From NCBI GenBank assembly GCA_021785515.1, contig JAJYEX010000001.1, positions 1 to 64,000 on the forward strand: a stretch of DNA of 64,000 nucleotides. Direction: 5' to 3'. A program made the translations under genes and the position numbers. Origin of the DNA: Pseudomonadota bacterium. GTDB taxonomy: Bacteria; Pseudomonadota; Gammaproteobacteria; Acidiferrobacterales; UBA6901. Positions 9,864 through 19,303 of the stretch are shown here, piece by piece (position 1 is the stretch's first letter; each line of letters starts with the position of its first letter). Below the pieces are notes generated by a model, which worked only from the letters and a program-made list of their open reading frames with translations, made no database searches and had not been told where the DNA came from.

Positions 9864-10096
9864 ACAGGTGCCCTGCAGCGCACAACGCTGGGGGGTGAAA
9901 CGGGAAGCTGGCGGGCCCGGCAGATTTCGGTGCCCGGATAATTCCAGCGCTGCCCCCGCAACGGTGATCGAGTTGCGGCAAATCATTTAGAGCCACTGCG
10001 TGCATGAGCGGTCCGCGGGTTTTGCGGACACGTCGCGGGAAGGCCGATTTGCCGGTTCGCAAGAACAGCTCGTAAGCCCGGAGACCGGCCTGAGCT
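9864..10096 (+). promoter_or_regulatory. Cobalamin riboswitch
   Basis: Ordered elements of the cobalamin aptamer are present. They are ACAGGTGCCC at 9864, GGGTGAAACGGGAAGC at 9893, the B12-box core GCTGCCCCCGCAACGGTGA at 9949, AGCCACTG at 9990, GGGAAGGC at 10036, and a closing segment GTAAGCCCGGAGACCGGCC at 10072. High adenosylcobalamin should turn off btuB expression. The leader between aptamer and start codon is about 120 nt. I could not decide whether control acts on transcription or translation; no U-tract terminator is visible before btuB. Confidence 0.95.
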
Positions 10097-10218
10097 ACGT
10101 GGCAACGCTGCGGTGGGCAGCCGGTCGCGCCTACCGGCGTCCGATCAGTCCTCCCCAGCAGTTTCGTCTGTCGTTAATCATGCCAGTTGCGCACGGCGGG
10201 TGCGCAGGGGAGAAACAC

Positions 10219-12075
10219 TTGGCTACCAGATCGTTTGCTCCGGTCCTGTCCGGAATAGTGCTTGCAGCGGTAACGGCAACCTGTCGCGCCAGCTCCAGCG
10301 ACGCCACGGCTGAGCCCATCATCGTCACCGCATCCCGGATATCGCAGACCGAAAACCAGGCGCTCGCCTCCGTGACCGTCATCACGCGCAAGCAGATCGA
10401 ACAGACGCAGGCAAGCAACATGGTGGAGCTGCTGCGCACGGTGGCGGGGATTGACGTTGCCCGCGCTGGAGGACCGGGCGCGCAGACCAGCGTTTTCATG
10501 CGGGGCACGAACTCGAATCACGTGCTGGTGTTGATCGACGGCGTGCGGGCGGCAGACGCCACCGGCGGGAGCTTTGCCTGGGAAAACCTCGATCCGTCGC
10601 AGATTGAGCGTATCGAGATCGTGCGCGGTCCGCGCGCGACCCTGTATGGCTCTGATGCGATCGGCGGAGTGATCCAGATCTTTACGCGCAAACCGCGCGG
10701 ACCCGTGGCACGCCTCGAGCTCGGCAGTTTCGGTACGCACGGTGCGGCGATCGGTGGCGGCACCACTGCCGGCAAAATCCGCTTCTTCGCTGATGCTTCA
10801 TACCGCGGAGCAACCGGATTTCCGGCAACCAACCCATCGGCGGGCCCGTATCTCTACAGCCCCCAGAACGACGGCTACCAGCAGCACAGCGTCACCGCCG
10901 GCATGGATGCGCCCCTGGGAACCAGCGCATCCCTCGGACTGACTGCCTGGAACGCGATCCAGAGCACCCAGTTCGATCCGGCAGGCGATTTCAGTCGCGC
11001 CGAGAACCGCGTGGTAAGCCTGAATCTTAGAGACACTACGACCACCGCTTGGACCCAGAGCGTGCGCATCGGCAATGCCTTCGTGAACCTGGATTCCTAC
11101 GGCAGTGACCTGTCGCAGATCAGCACCCATCGCAACTCCTTCGACTGGAAAAACAATATCGGCCTTGGCCAGGACAGCGTGCTCACCGCCGGATACAGCT
11201 ATGTCAACGACATCGGTTTTTCCAATGACATCACCAATGCGGTGCTCTACAACGATTCGGTTCACGACAATGCCGTATTTGCCGACCTGCTGAACAGTTT
11301 CGGCGACCAGCAGCTGCAGTTCGGTCTGCGCCGTGACGAGCAGAGCACGTTCGGCGGACACACCACGGGACAGGTTGCCTGGGGCTGGAATCCCGACCTT
11401 GCATGGCGCTGGTTTGCCTCCTATGGCACCGCCTTCCGCGCCCCGGATTTCAACGAGTTATTCAGCCCCGGCTACAGCGGCTTCTTTGCCGGCAATCCGA
11501 ACCTGCAACCCGAGACCTCACGCAGCACCGAAATCGGCACCCGCTACCGCCTGACGCCAGCCCAGAGTCTGCGCGCGAGCATCTACTACACGCGGGTCAG
11601 CAACCTGATCGATTTCAGCGGGACAAACGACCAGGCCATCAACATTGACCGCGCCAGCATGCGCGGACTGGAGCTGCGCTACGCATGGCATCGTGGCCCC
11701 TGGAGCTACGACGCTAACGCGACGCTGCAGAAGGCGGTCGATGACCTCACCGGGGCCTATCTGCTGCGGCGGCCAAATCGGAAACTGTACATGAGGCTGC
11801 AGCGGGCGTTTGCCCGGCATGAGGACCTGGGCACGGAAGTCTTCGCCGCCTCGGACCACTACGACGTCAGCAACATCACCTACACCACCGTGGACATACC
11901 CGGTTACGCGGTCATGGACCTGTACGGCACGTACCCGCTGTCACGAAGCTGGACCGCCGAGGCGCGTCTGAACAATGTGCTGGACCAGCACTATCAGATC
12001 GTTTCCGGCTACAACACGCCGACACGCTCGGTGTTTTTTGTTCTGCGCTACGCACCGGGACGGTCACGGTCGTGA
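10219..12075 (+). CDS. btuB: TonB-dependent vitamin B12 receptor BtuB
   Basis: A 618-residue outer-membrane receptor, close to E. coli BtuB in length. The start is TTG at 10219, with GGGGAG six bases upstream. This start gives a signal peptide (ATRSFAPVLSGIVLAAVTAT), whereas the longer open frame does not. A TonB box EPIIVTASR precedes the plug domain, which includes SVFMRGTNSNHVLVLIDGVR and RGPRATLYGSDAIGGVIQI. The barrel ends in ...VFFVLRYAPGRSRS. The riboswitch upstream makes cobalamin the substrate. It overlaps the tonB-like gene by 4 nt. Confidence 0.95.
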   Translation: MATRSFAPVLSGIVLAAVTATCRASSSDATAEPIIVTASRISQTENQALASVTVITRKQIEQTQASNMVELLRTVAGIDVARAGGPGAQTSVFMRGTNSNHVLVLIDGVRAADATGGSFAWENLDPSQIERIEIVRGPRATLYGSDAIGGVIQIFTRKPRGPVARLELGSFGTHGAAIGGGTTAGKIRFFADASYRGATGFPATNPSAGPYLYSPQNDGYQQHSVTAGMDAPLGTSASLGLTAWNAIQSTQFDPAGDFSRAENRVVSLNLRDTTTTAWTQSVRIGNAFVNLDSYGSDLSQISTHRNSFDWKNNIGLGQDSVLTAGYSYVNDIGFSNDITNAVLYNDSVHDNAVFADLLNSFGDQQLQFGLRRDEQSTFGGHTTGQVAWGWNPDLAWRWFASYGTAFRAPDFNELFSPGYSGFFAGNPNLQPETSRSTEIGTRYRLTPAQSLRASIYYTRVSNLIDFSGTNDQAINIDRASMRGLELRYAWHRGPWSYDANATLQKAVDDLTGAYLLRRPNRKLYMRLQRAFARHEDLGTEVFAASDHYDVSNITYTTVDIPGYAVMDLYGTYPLSRSWTAEARLNNVLDQHYQIVSGYNTPTRSVFFVLRYAPGRSRS

Positions 12076-12701
12076 CCACGCGGCTCCCGGGATTCCTGCT
12101 GCTGTCGCTGTTCGCCCACGCCGCGCTCCTCGCGACGATGCGGGCTCCGGAATCCCTTCCGGCGGCAGCGCGCATCCTGGATATCAGCCTGCTGTCACCG
12201 GGTTCCGGATCCGTCACCAGGGAAATGCCGAACCGGCACCGCAATCCGGCTGAAACCCGGACACGCACCCCTGCGGCGGCCCCTGCGATGCGCCGGGTTC
12301 CGTTGCCGACGCACCGCGCCAGCGTGCGAGCTGCCGCCGTGCAGTCGGCCGTGCGGCCCATGGCCGGGCAACAGACACGAGCCCGAAACAGCGCACCGGG
12401 CACCGCTCGTGGCCGCCGCATGATTCGCGCAATATGGAACGCATCCCTGCCCTACTTTCACTACCCTCTGCTCGCTCAAGAGGAGGGCTGGGAAGGCCGG
12501 GTCATCATACAGGTGCAAATCGACCATGGGGGCTACCTGAGCCACGCGCAAATCGTCGACAGCTCGGGTCACGCGCTGCTCGATACCGCCGCTCTGCGCA
12601 CTCTGAGCCACGTGTCCCGGCTTCCATCCGGGTTCCTGCCCGCGCGCACCACCCCCTTTGACCTGCTGGTGCCAGTGGTGTATAGGCTCACGGAAAGCTG
12701 A
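12072..12701 (+). CDS. TonB-family energy transducer
   Basis: A 209-residue protein with an N-terminal membrane helix (LPGFLLLSLFAHAALLATM), an Arg/Ala/Pro-rich periplasmic spacer and a C-terminal TonB domain (YPLLAQEEGWEGRVIIQVQI then ALLDTAALRTL). It would pass proton-motive energy to BtuB. No exbB or exbD is adjacent, so it must share those proteins from elsewhere. The start is a GTG overlapping the btuB stop (GTGA). The spacer is richer in Arg than in the usual Pro-Lys repeats. Confidence 0.87.
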   Translation: MTTRLPGFLLLSLFAHAALLATMRAPESLPAAARILDISLLSPGSGSVTREMPNRHRNPAETRTRTPAAAPAMRRVPLPTHRASVRAAAVQSAVRPMAGQQTRARNSAPGTARGRRMIRAIWNASLPYFHYPLLAQEEGWEGRVIIQVQIDHGGYLSHAQIVDSSGHALLDTAALRTLSHVSRLPSGFLPARTTPFDLLVPVVYRLTES

Positions 12702-12714
12702 GGAACGGCATACC

Positions 12715-13278
12715 GTGGGCCACCGCCTCACCAAAATATACACCCGCACCGGGGACGACGGGACAACCGGGCTGGGAGATGGCACGCGTGTCGCCAAGGA
12801 CAACGCGCGGGTAGAAGCCCTGGGCACGGTGGACGAACTCAACAGCGCGCTGGGATTGCTGCTCACCGAATCGCTGCCCCCGGAAGTCGTCAGCGCCCTG
12901 ACCGGCATCCAGCACGCACTCTTCGACCTTGGAGCAGAACTGTCGATACCCGGCCACCGGATCGTGTCCGACCGGCGTACCGATGAGCTCGAGTCCCAGC
13001 TCGACCGCTGGAATGCCGAGCTGCCACCGCTCAAGGAATTCATACTTCCGGGCGGTGCCCGTCCGGCCGCGCTGTGTCATCTCGGACGCAGCATCTGTCG
13101 CCGGGCGGAACGGCGCGTATACAGCTTGTCCCGTCTGGAGCCGGTATCGCCCGCAGCGCTGCGCTACCTGAATCGCCTGTCCGATCTGCTGTTCGTGCTG
13201 GCGCGCTTGCTCAATCAGGCGGCGGGCAGCGGCGACGTGCTGTGGCAGCCGACACCGCGCGACGAGCCAGGCAGCTGA
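12715..13278 (+). CDS. Cob(I)alamin adenosyltransferase, PduO/MMAB type
   Basis: A 187-residue enzyme that makes adenosylcobalamin from cob(I)alamin and ATP. The N-terminal ATP-binding motif is intact (KIYTRTGDDGTTGLGDGTRV), followed by VEALGTVDELNSALG. The C-terminal half has ILPGGARPAALCHLGRSICR and RYLNRLSDLLFVLARLLN, also diagnostic. The start is GTG at 12715 with GAGGAA about nine bases upstream. It is the last gene of the riboswitch-controlled unit, so uptake and activation of B12 are regulated together. Confidence 0.93.
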   Translation: MGHRLTKIYTRTGDDGTTGLGDGTRVAKDNARVEALGTVDELNSALGLLLTESLPPEVVSALTGIQHALFDLGAELSIPGHRIVSDRRTDELESQLDRWNAELPPLKEFILPGGARPAALCHLGRSICRRAERRVYSLSRLEPVSPAALRYLNRLSDLLFVLARLLNQAAGSGDVLWQPTPRDEPGS

Positions 13279-13295
13279 AATTGCGCTCTCAACCG

Positions 13296-14177
13296 CTACC
13301 CCCGGCCACGCGCCATTTCCAGATCGGCACAGATCGCGCGCGCGCCCTTCAGAATACGGGGCCCGGGTTGCACGATTAGCCCCGGCTTTACCAGATACAG
13401 GTGATTCTCGCGCACCGCCCGCAACACCCGCATGCGCCGCCATCGTGCCAGATCAGCCGCGGCGGCAGCCGGAGGCTCGCTGATGATGATTGCGTCCGGG
13501 TTGGCCCGTATGACATCCTCGCGTCCAACCTGCGGAGCGATGCCCGGCAGCTGCGCGAACACATTCCGCCCCCCGCACAGGTCAAGCACGCTGTTCACGA
13601 TCTGCCGGCGGGTAAGTGTGATGAGCGGCCTGGACCAGACCTGGAAAAAAACGGTCAGGCGCCGTCCGTGGGCGTAAGCCGAGCGCAGCGCCAGCAACTT
13701 GGCCCGAAATGCGGCGGCGGACTTGCGCGCCTGCACCTGCGTTCCGGCCAGCCGTCCCAGCCGTTCGATCAGCGCGGGAATCTGGTCCAGACGCCTCGGT
13801 TCGGTGAGAAACACCGGGATACCCAGCTGTCGTAGACGCGCAATGCCCTGCGGGCTGTTGCCACTGGCCCATCCGACTGCCAGCGCAGGATGCAATGACA
13901 GGATCCGGCCAAAGTCCAGCTGACGACTGTCCCCGATGCGGGGCAATGTCCGTGCCGCCCGCGGATGGTCGCTGAATGCCGACACCCCTACGACATGACC
14001 GCCGGCACCAGCGGCGAACAACAGTTCCGTGACATCCGGCGCCAGACTTATGATGCGCTGCGCGGGGTGCGCGAGCACAACCACCTTTCCCTGATCATCG
14101 GTAACGCGGATGCGGGCCTCGGCGCTCGCCGTAAACAGCGCGAGCACCACCGCCAGCCAGCGTACCCGTGCGCTCAC
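13296..14177 (-). CDS. btuF: Periplasmic cobalamin-binding protein BtuF
   Basis: A 293-residue binding protein of the BtuF/FepB fold. A signal peptide (about residues 1-21) is followed by QRIISLAPDVTELLFAAGAG, the typical opening of BtuF. LDFGRILSLHPALAVGW and VGREDVIRANPDAIIISEPP match the family. It should deliver B12 to the BtuCD pair at 5,372-7,104. The GTG start overlaps the cobC stop (GTGA), so it is translated with cobC. Confidence 0.87.
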   Translation of the reverse strand: MSARVRWLAVVLALFTASAEARIRVTDDQGKVVVLAHPAQRIISLAPDVTELLFAAGAGGHVVGVSAFSDHPRAARTLPRIGDSRQLDFGRILSLHPALAVGWASGNSPQGIARLRQLGIPVFLTEPRRLDQIPALIERLGRLAGTQVQARKSAAAFRAKLLALRSAYAHGRRLTVFFQVWSRPLITLTRRQIVNSVLDLCGGRNVFAQLPGIAPQVGREDVIRANPDAIIISEPPAAAAADLARWRRMRVLRAVRENHLYLVKPGLIVQPGPRILKGARAICADLEMARGRG

Positions 14178-14788
14178 GGTCGTCCGCCGTGAAAAACCAG
14201 CACCGGCAACGCGCCGCTCCCGCTCTCCTCAATCCGGATACGGGTTATACCGGCATTTTGCACGTCGATGCGGAACGCATGCTCGCGCGGCATTCCCAGA
14301 ACGATGCTGATGACCATCCGGATCACACCCGCATGCGCAACGACCAGGACGCGGCGGCATGCATGCCTGACGGTAAGGTCCTGCCAGGCCGCCTGCACGC
14401 GCGCATGAAAATCCGCCAGGGATTCCGCACCGGGCGGGCGGTTGCCTGCCGGGTCGCGCCGGAACCGATGCAACAGATCCGGATCAGCACGAACCAGCTC
14501 CTCGGCAGTACGCCCTTCCCATGCCCCGAACCCGATTTCCCGCAGACGCGGATCCTCGTGTGCGGGCAAGGCCAGACGGGCACCGAGTTCGTGCGCAAAC
14601 TCCGAGCAGCGTCGCAACGGCGAGGTGACGATTGCGTCCCAACACCGCAAGCCGCTCACGGCCGCGCGCATCTGCTCCCACCCCGTATCGCTGAGCGGAT
14701 CGTCGATCTGGCCGCGATACCGCCTGCCGCCAACCGGCTGCCCGTGCCTCATGAGGTCGACCAGCGTCGCGTCGCGCTGCGTCATCAC
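14174..14788 (-). CDS. cobC: Histidine phosphatase, probable alpha-ribazole phosphatase CobC
   Basis: A 204-residue phosphoglycerate-mutase-family phosphatase. The catalytic RHG motif is in LVDLMRHGQPVGG, with SPLRRCSEFA, IGFGAWEGRTAEEL and the second His in VVAHAGVIRM. CobC removes the 5'-phosphate from alpha-ribazole phosphate or adenosylcobalamin phosphate late in nucleotide-loop assembly. The family has several substrates; linkage to btuF and the B12 locus supports this one. Confidence 0.8.
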   Translation of the reverse strand: MMTQRDATLVDLMRHGQPVGGRRYRGQIDDPLSDTGWEQMRAAVSGLRCWDAIVTSPLRRCSEFAHELGARLALPAHEDPRLREIGFGAWEGRTAEELVRADPDLLHRFRRDPAGNRPPGAESLADFHARVQAAWQDLTVRHACRRVLVVAHAGVIRMVISIVLGMPREHAFRIDVQNAGITRIRIEESGSGALPVLVFHGGRP

Positions 14789-14874
14789 CCGCCTCCCTGC
14801 AGCTGAACCCGCGGTTCATTGCGACCGCCGCAACCGTATGACATACCTGACGCGGGGTTGGCGGGTATGCCGCC

Positions 14875-15804
14875 TCAGCGCACAAAGAAGCCGAAAAGGT
14901 GCGCGCCCAGCATCAGGATGGCCACACCGAGCCAGAACAGCAGCACCCGCCACACCAGCGCCACCACACGGCGGACATCGCCGGCATCCGCCGCATCGGA
15001 ACGCGCTATGATCTTGTTGCCGTAGGCATCCTCATCCGGCTCTTCGCAGGACTGGAGATGCATGGCGCCGAATCCCGAGGCCAGCAATGGGCCGCTGTTG
15101 ATGTCAGACCACATCCCGGCCTGGCGGCGCCAGCAATGCAGGGCATCTTCAAAACTGCCCATGATGGCGTAACTCAACGCGGTGATGCGCGCCGGGATCC
15201 AGCCCAGCAGATCGTCCAGACGCGCCGCTGCCCACCCGAACTCCACAAACCGCTCGCTGCGGTGACCCCACTGCCGGTCAAGTACGGACGCCATGCGCTG
15301 CAACAGCGCGCCCACCGGCCCCAGGATCACGAACCAGAATAACGGGGCGATAACCAGCGAGTTCGCCTGCTTGAGCACCGCCTCGACCGTGGCGCGGGCC
15401 ACTGTGGTATCCGTGTACTCCGCAACGTCCTTGCCGGTCAGATCGCGCAGATGCGTCGCGGCCTCAGCCACGTCTCCGGCATCAAGGGCCGCCGACACGG
15501 CCTGCGCCGCACTGCCCAGCCGATACAGATCCACACAAAGGTAGACCATCGCAACATCGAACAGAAATTTCAGGACCCAGGTGATCTCCCCGAGAATCAG
15601 GTCGGCCAGAAACACGGCCGCCAGCATCGGCACCACGGCAATAAATACCGCGCTGATCCCCTGCACACGGGTGCCACCGTTAAAGCGCTGTTCGATGGAT
15701 TCGGCCCAGTCCCCATACCAGGACCACAGCCGCGCACCGTTGCGCATGGGCGCCGTGCGATCCAGAAAGATGGCCAACAGGATGGTGAACAGGATATAGA
15801 TCAT
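14875..15804 (-). CDS. ampE: AmpE-like inner-membrane protein
   Basis: A 309-residue membrane protein of the AmpE/CobD-CbiB superfamily. It begins MIYILFTILLAIFLDR, has further helices near residues 50-95 and 145-165, and ends in a hydrophobic helix. It lies 67 bp downstream of ampD in the same orientation, as in many Gammaproteobacteria. AmpE is regarded as a sensory membrane partner in beta-lactamase induction; its biochemical role is unsettled. Start chosen at 15804 (GGGAAAG just upstream), not at the long in-frame extension. The nearby cobC is probably coincidental. Confidence 0.82.
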   Translation of the reverse strand: MIYILFTILLAIFLDRTAPMRNGARLWSWYGDWAESIEQRFNGGTRVQGISAVFIAVVPMLAAVFLADLILGEITWVLKFLFDVAMVYLCVDLYRLGSAAQAVSAALDAGDVAEAATHLRDLTGKDVAEYTDTTVARATVEAVLKQANSLVIAPLFWFVILGPVGALLQRMASVLDRQWGHRSERFVEFGWAAARLDDLLGWIPARITALSYAIMGSFEDALHCWRRQAGMWSDINSGPLLASGFGAMHLQSCEEPDEDAYGNKIIARSDAADAGDVRRVVALVWRVLLFWLGVAILMLGAHLFGFFVR

Positions 15805-15871
15805 CGTCTTTCCCGGAAAACTTTCCGCAGCCCATGACACCGCCCGGCACCACGCTGCACGTTGGTACTCA

Positions 15872-16462
15872 TTATATATGGGAGAGTGACTGCCTGTAAC
15901 GGGACCAGTCAAAGGATGGGCCTGGGTCGGTCTTGCGACCTGGCGCGATGTCCGAATGGCCGTAAATCCGCCTGGGGGTGATACACGGATAGGCAGCAAG
16001 GATGGCGCGGGTGACGGCCGCCAGCACCTCATACTGGACATCGGCAAACGGCACGCCGTCCGCCCCCTCCAGTTCGATGCCGATAGAAAAGTCATTCACC
16101 CGGTTGCGGCCCTCGCAGACCGAGACCCCGGCATGCCAGGCGCGTTCCGTGAACGGCACAAACTGCAGGAGCTGCCCGTCGCGCCGGATCAGAAGGTGCG
16201 CCGAGACCTTGAGATCACGGAGTCCCTCATAGAACGGATGGTCCGACGGGTCCAGGGTATTGCAGAACAGCCGTTCGATATCGCCGCCCCCGAACCGGCC
16301 TGGAGGCAGGCTTATCGAATGAATGATCAGCACCTCGACGGGGCAATCTGCCGGACGCGTATCACGGTTCGGGGACAGGAGGAAGCGGGCGCCTGCCATG
16401 CGTCCGCTGCCAGGATCCACACCGATTGCGGACGGAATCGGGGACCGTTCATCCACAGCCAT
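15872..16462 (-). CDS. ampD: 1,6-anhydro-N-acetylmuramyl-L-alanine amidase AmpD
   Basis: A 196-residue zinc amidase of the amidase_2 family, acting in the cytoplasm on recycled muropeptides. Zinc ligands are seen in VLIIHSISLPPG, YGHSDIAPGRKTDPGP (His and Asp). NDFSIGIELEG is the conserved core. No signal peptide is present, as expected for AmpD rather than secreted amidases. The ATG at 16462 has AGAGG just upstream; an in-frame GTG at 16489 is a poorer start. Confidence 0.92.
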   Translation of the reverse strand: MAVDERSPIPSAIGVDPGSGRMAGARFLLSPNRDTRPADCPVEVLIIHSISLPPGRFGGGDIERLFCNTLDPSDHPFYEGLRDLKVSAHLLIRRDGQLLQFVPFTERAWHAGVSVCEGRNRVNDFSIGIELEGADGVPFADVQYEVLAAVTRAILAAYPCITPRRIYGHSDIAPGRKTDPGPSFDWSRYRQSLSHI

Positions 16463-16698
16463 CGCACCTCTCGTCGTTGTCCAGACCAATAATATACCCC
16501 ACGCGGGCCGGCCGCACCGGACCGGATGTCACCCGGGTCTCTTGCGGTTTCCGGCCAGTGTGCAACACTATCAATATAGTGATGGGCTGTTGCGTTCAGG
16601 GGTGGTTTTTTTCGCCCTGACGGGGCTGAGGGGTTGGCCGTCTGTCGTGACAGTCCAGGCTGCGCCGGGGCCCGTCCGGCATATCGAGGACTGAAACG

Positions 16699-16986
16699 AT
16701 GCGGAAACCGAAAAAGCTGGTGATAGTTGCGGCACTCGCCGGGCTACTGATGGGAGTGTCGGCGCCACAGGCCTATGCCTATGAACAGGGTGATGGTGGC
16801 GCGGTCCTGCTCGACCTGCTCATCCTGCGGCCGATAGGTTTGGTGGCCACCGTGGCAGGCTCGGTCATCTTTGTGGGGGCCCTGCCCATATCTCTGGTTT
16901 CCCGCAGCGTCGGAAAATCCTTCGATGTCCTCGTGAAAGAGCCAGTGCATTACACCTTCATTCGTCATCTCGGCGACGAGCACTGA
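16699..16986 (+). CDS. Small membrane protein with signal sequence
   Basis: A 95-residue protein of unknown function. Residues 1-27 look like a cleavable signal peptide ending AQAYA. A hydrophobic helix at about 48-70 follows DLLILRPIGLVATVAG, and the tail reads PVHYTFIRHLGDEH. The RPxGLVAT and YTFxRxLGD elements recur in a small, unnamed proteobacterial membrane family, from memory. It stands alone between ampD and the dehydrogenase. Confidence 0.6.
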   Translation: MRKPKKLVIVAALAGLLMGVSAPQAYAYEQGDGGAVLLDLLILRPIGLVATVAGSVIFVGALPISLVSRSVGKSFDVLVKEPVHYTFIRHLGDEH

Positions 16987-17033
16987 CCGGCCAGGCCGGA
17001 CCGTAGTCCGGGTCCAGGACGGACCCACGATGT

Positions 17034-18242
17034 TCAGGTGCGCGCCCGCAGGATTTCCCTGATCTCCGCATTCTCCAGGACAATGGGGTTGGTCTGCATG
17101 CTGCTGCCCCGGCATCCTGCGATGATCGCATCGAATGCCGCCGCCGTCACGCCATAGGCACCCAGACGCGGCAGCGCCAGGCGCTGCGTCCAGTCCGCAA
17201 GCACTTCGACCAGCCGCTCACGGGCAGCATCATCGGACAACCCGTTATCTCCGCCCAGCAGCCGCCCGGCATGCGCATATTTCCCTAACGAGGGATGTGA
17301 CCGGGCGCGCTGCTTGAGCGCAGCGATGTTCACTTCAGTGGCGACTGCAACCAGACTGCCGCAAACCACTCCGTGGGGAACCGGGAAAAAGGCGCCGAGC
17401 GGTGAAGCCAGCCCGTGGACCGAACCGAGACCCGCCTGGGCCAGATTGATCCCGGACAGCAGCGCAGCGTAGGCCATGGCGGCACGCGCCGCACCCGCCT
17501 CCGGGCCACGTTCGTACCAGGGAATCAGACCGTCGCGCGCCGCGGCGAGACCGCTTACGGCGAGAGCGTCGGTGAATGGACTTGCCCGCTGCGAAACGTA
17601 GGACTCAAGGAGCTGGGTGAGCGCGTCCATTCCGTTGGCTGCGATCAGGGCCTGAGGACAGCTGCGCAACAGGTCCGGGTCGACCACAGCGTAGCGCGGA
17701 ACCAGACAGTCGTGACGGAAGGATTTCTTGAACCCGTCCGGACCCCTGACGCTGAGTACGGCATTCTTCGTCGCTTCACTGCCGGTGCCGGCAGTCGTGG
17801 GCACGGCAATGTACGGCAGGGACGGCCCGTGGTACGGCAGTTGCCGCCCGACTCCCTCCAGATAGTCCATAACGGAAGTGCTGCACGGCAAGAGTCCGGC
17901 GACCGCCTTGGCGGCATCCAGAACACTGCCCCCTCCGATGCCCACCACCAGCTCGATTCCCTCTCCCCGCCACGCAGCGACCGCCGCGTCGATCAGCTGT
18001 GGAGACGGCTCCGTGTCCACGGTCAGGTCGGCGCAATCCATGCCGGCGGCACGCAGCTCCGCCAGCAGCTGCGGCCAGCGCGGCGTCTCCCGCAGTGACC
18101 GTCCTCCGGTAACGAGCAAAACCCGTCTCCCAAAATCCCGGGCAATGGCCGGCAGCTCGCAGAGCCGCCCTGCACCGAACAGCACCCTGGGCAGGTTTCC
18201 GATGACGAAGGGTTGCCGTATCACGGATTCACTACCTGACAT
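17034..18242 (-). CDS. Iron-containing alcohol dehydrogenase
   Basis: A 402-residue group III (Fe-ADH) dehydrogenase. The NAD-binding motif is VVGIGGGSVLDAAKAVAGL. Metal ligands are provided by the segments NGMDALTQLLESYVS and HGLASPLGAFFPVPHG. PTTAGTGSEATKNAV is the family signature before them. Start at ATG 18242, with AGGTGGG upstream. The substrate cannot be told; neighbours give no pathway. Confidence 0.9.
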   Translation of the reverse strand: MSGSESVIRQPFVIGNLPRVLFGAGRLCELPAIARDFGRRVLLVTGGRSLRETPRWPQLLAELRAAGMDCADLTVDTEPSPQLIDAAVAAWRGEGIELVVGIGGGSVLDAAKAVAGLLPCSTSVMDYLEGVGRQLPYHGPSLPYIAVPTTAGTGSEATKNAVLSVRGPDGFKKSFRHDCLVPRYAVVDPDLLRSCPQALIAANGMDALTQLLESYVSQRASPFTDALAVSGLAAARDGLIPWYERGPEAGAARAAMAYAALLSGINLAQAGLGSVHGLASPLGAFFPVPHGVVCGSLVAVATEVNIAALKQRARSHPSLGKYAHAGRLLGGDNGLSDDAARERLVEVLADWTQRLALPRLGAYGVTAAAFDAIIAGCRGSSMQTNPIVLENAEIREILRART

Positions 18243-18614
18243 GCGGGACGCCCACCTGTGGCAAGGCCAGCCGGCACACTGTCGTATTGCGCCACTTGCG
18301 AGAACGCTGATTCCGCGGTTCCCCTGTCCGCGTCCCGCGGCGGACTGCCGTCTTCCCGGGAAAACCGGCGTTCGGGGCATGCTTTGTCTGCGCCTTGATT
18401 GGGATCACGGGTATCACAATGCTCTCGGTCTGGAATTTTTTACCCCGGCCCCATGATACTATCTGGCATCCATCGCCCAAAGCCGCCCTGCCCTTCTGCG
18501 GCGATGGAACGATTACCCCAAACCGCGATCAACAGTTATGATTTGCAACCGGGTACGCAGCGGCGGCCTGGACGGATATTACCCATTCCAATTAAGCGAT
18601 AGGAGTCGCGATCC
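18243..18614. other. Intergenic region between dehydrogenase and GST genes
   Basis: This 372-bp region between divergent genes contains no open frame worth reporting. It must hold the promoters of both genes, but I see no strong -35/-10 pair. AGGAG at 18602-18606 serves the GST start. Confidence 0.5.
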
Positions 18615-19223
18615 ATGAAGCTCTATTTCACCCCCGGCGCGTGCTCGATGGCGCCACACATTGTCCTGCGTGAGGCGGGGCTGCCCTGCACCCTGCAGAA
18701 AGTTGACCTCTCCAAGCACCAGACTGACGCTGGGGAAGACTTTTACCACATCAACCCCAAGGGCTATGTACCGGCCTTGCAGCTCGATAACGGTGAGCTG
18801 CTGACTGAGGTCGCTGTTATCCTGCAGTACCTCGCCGATCAGAAACCGGCATCCGGCCTGTCTCCGAAGGCTGGAACCATGGATCACTACCGGGTGATCG
18901 AATGGCTAAACTACATCTCCTCCGAGGTGCACAAGCAGATTGGGCCGATGTTCAATCCCAAGATCACCCCGGAGTGGAAGCAGGTGCAGATGGATACGCT
19001 CGCCCGCCGCTTCGATTACCTGTCGCAGCGCCTGGGCGGCCACGAGTTCCTGTATGGAGACCGGTTTACGATCGCCGATGCCTACCTCTTTACGGTGCTC
19101 AACTGGACGGGGTTCCTGAACATCGACCTCGGAAAATGGCCGCCGCTTCGCAGTTACATGGCTAAAATAGCTGCCCGCAAGGGAGTCAGCGAGGCAATGC
19201 GGGAAGAGGGGCTGGTCAAATAA
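18615..19223 (+). CDS. Glutathione S-transferase
   Basis: A 202-residue beta-class-like GST. The N-terminal thioredoxin-fold domain carries MKLYFTPGACSMAPHIVLRE, in which Cys10 is the usual catalytic residue of beta-class enzymes, and NPKGYVPALQLDNGELLTEV binds glutathione. The C-terminal helical domain has FTIADAYLFTVLNW. It is cytoplasmic and probably acts in detoxification or thiol stress. AGGAG is nine bases before the ATG. Confidence 0.92.
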   Translation: MKLYFTPGACSMAPHIVLREAGLPCTLQKVDLSKHQTDAGEDFYHINPKGYVPALQLDNGELLTEVAVILQYLADQKPASGLSPKAGTMDHYRVIEWLNYISSEVHKQIGPMFNPKITPEWKQVQMDTLARRFDYLSQRLGGHEFLYGDRFTIADAYLFTVLNWTGFLNIDLGKWPPLRSYMAKIAARKGVSEAMREEGLVK

Positions 19224-19229
19224 TACGGA

Positions 19230-19262
19230 CTCCCGCGGCCGCACCGGCAGTGGCCGCGGGAG
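19230..19262. terminator. Strong hairpin between convergent genes
   Basis: Perfect 11-bp arms (CTCCCGCGGCC and GGCCGCGGGAG) with an 11-nt loop. There is no T-run after either arm, so it may be a bidirectional stop or an RNA-stabilising stem rather than a classical intrinsic terminator. Confidence 0.5.
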
Positions 19263-19303
19263 CCGGAATCCGGGACCGGAGGACAACCCGACCGGTCATC
19301 AAT

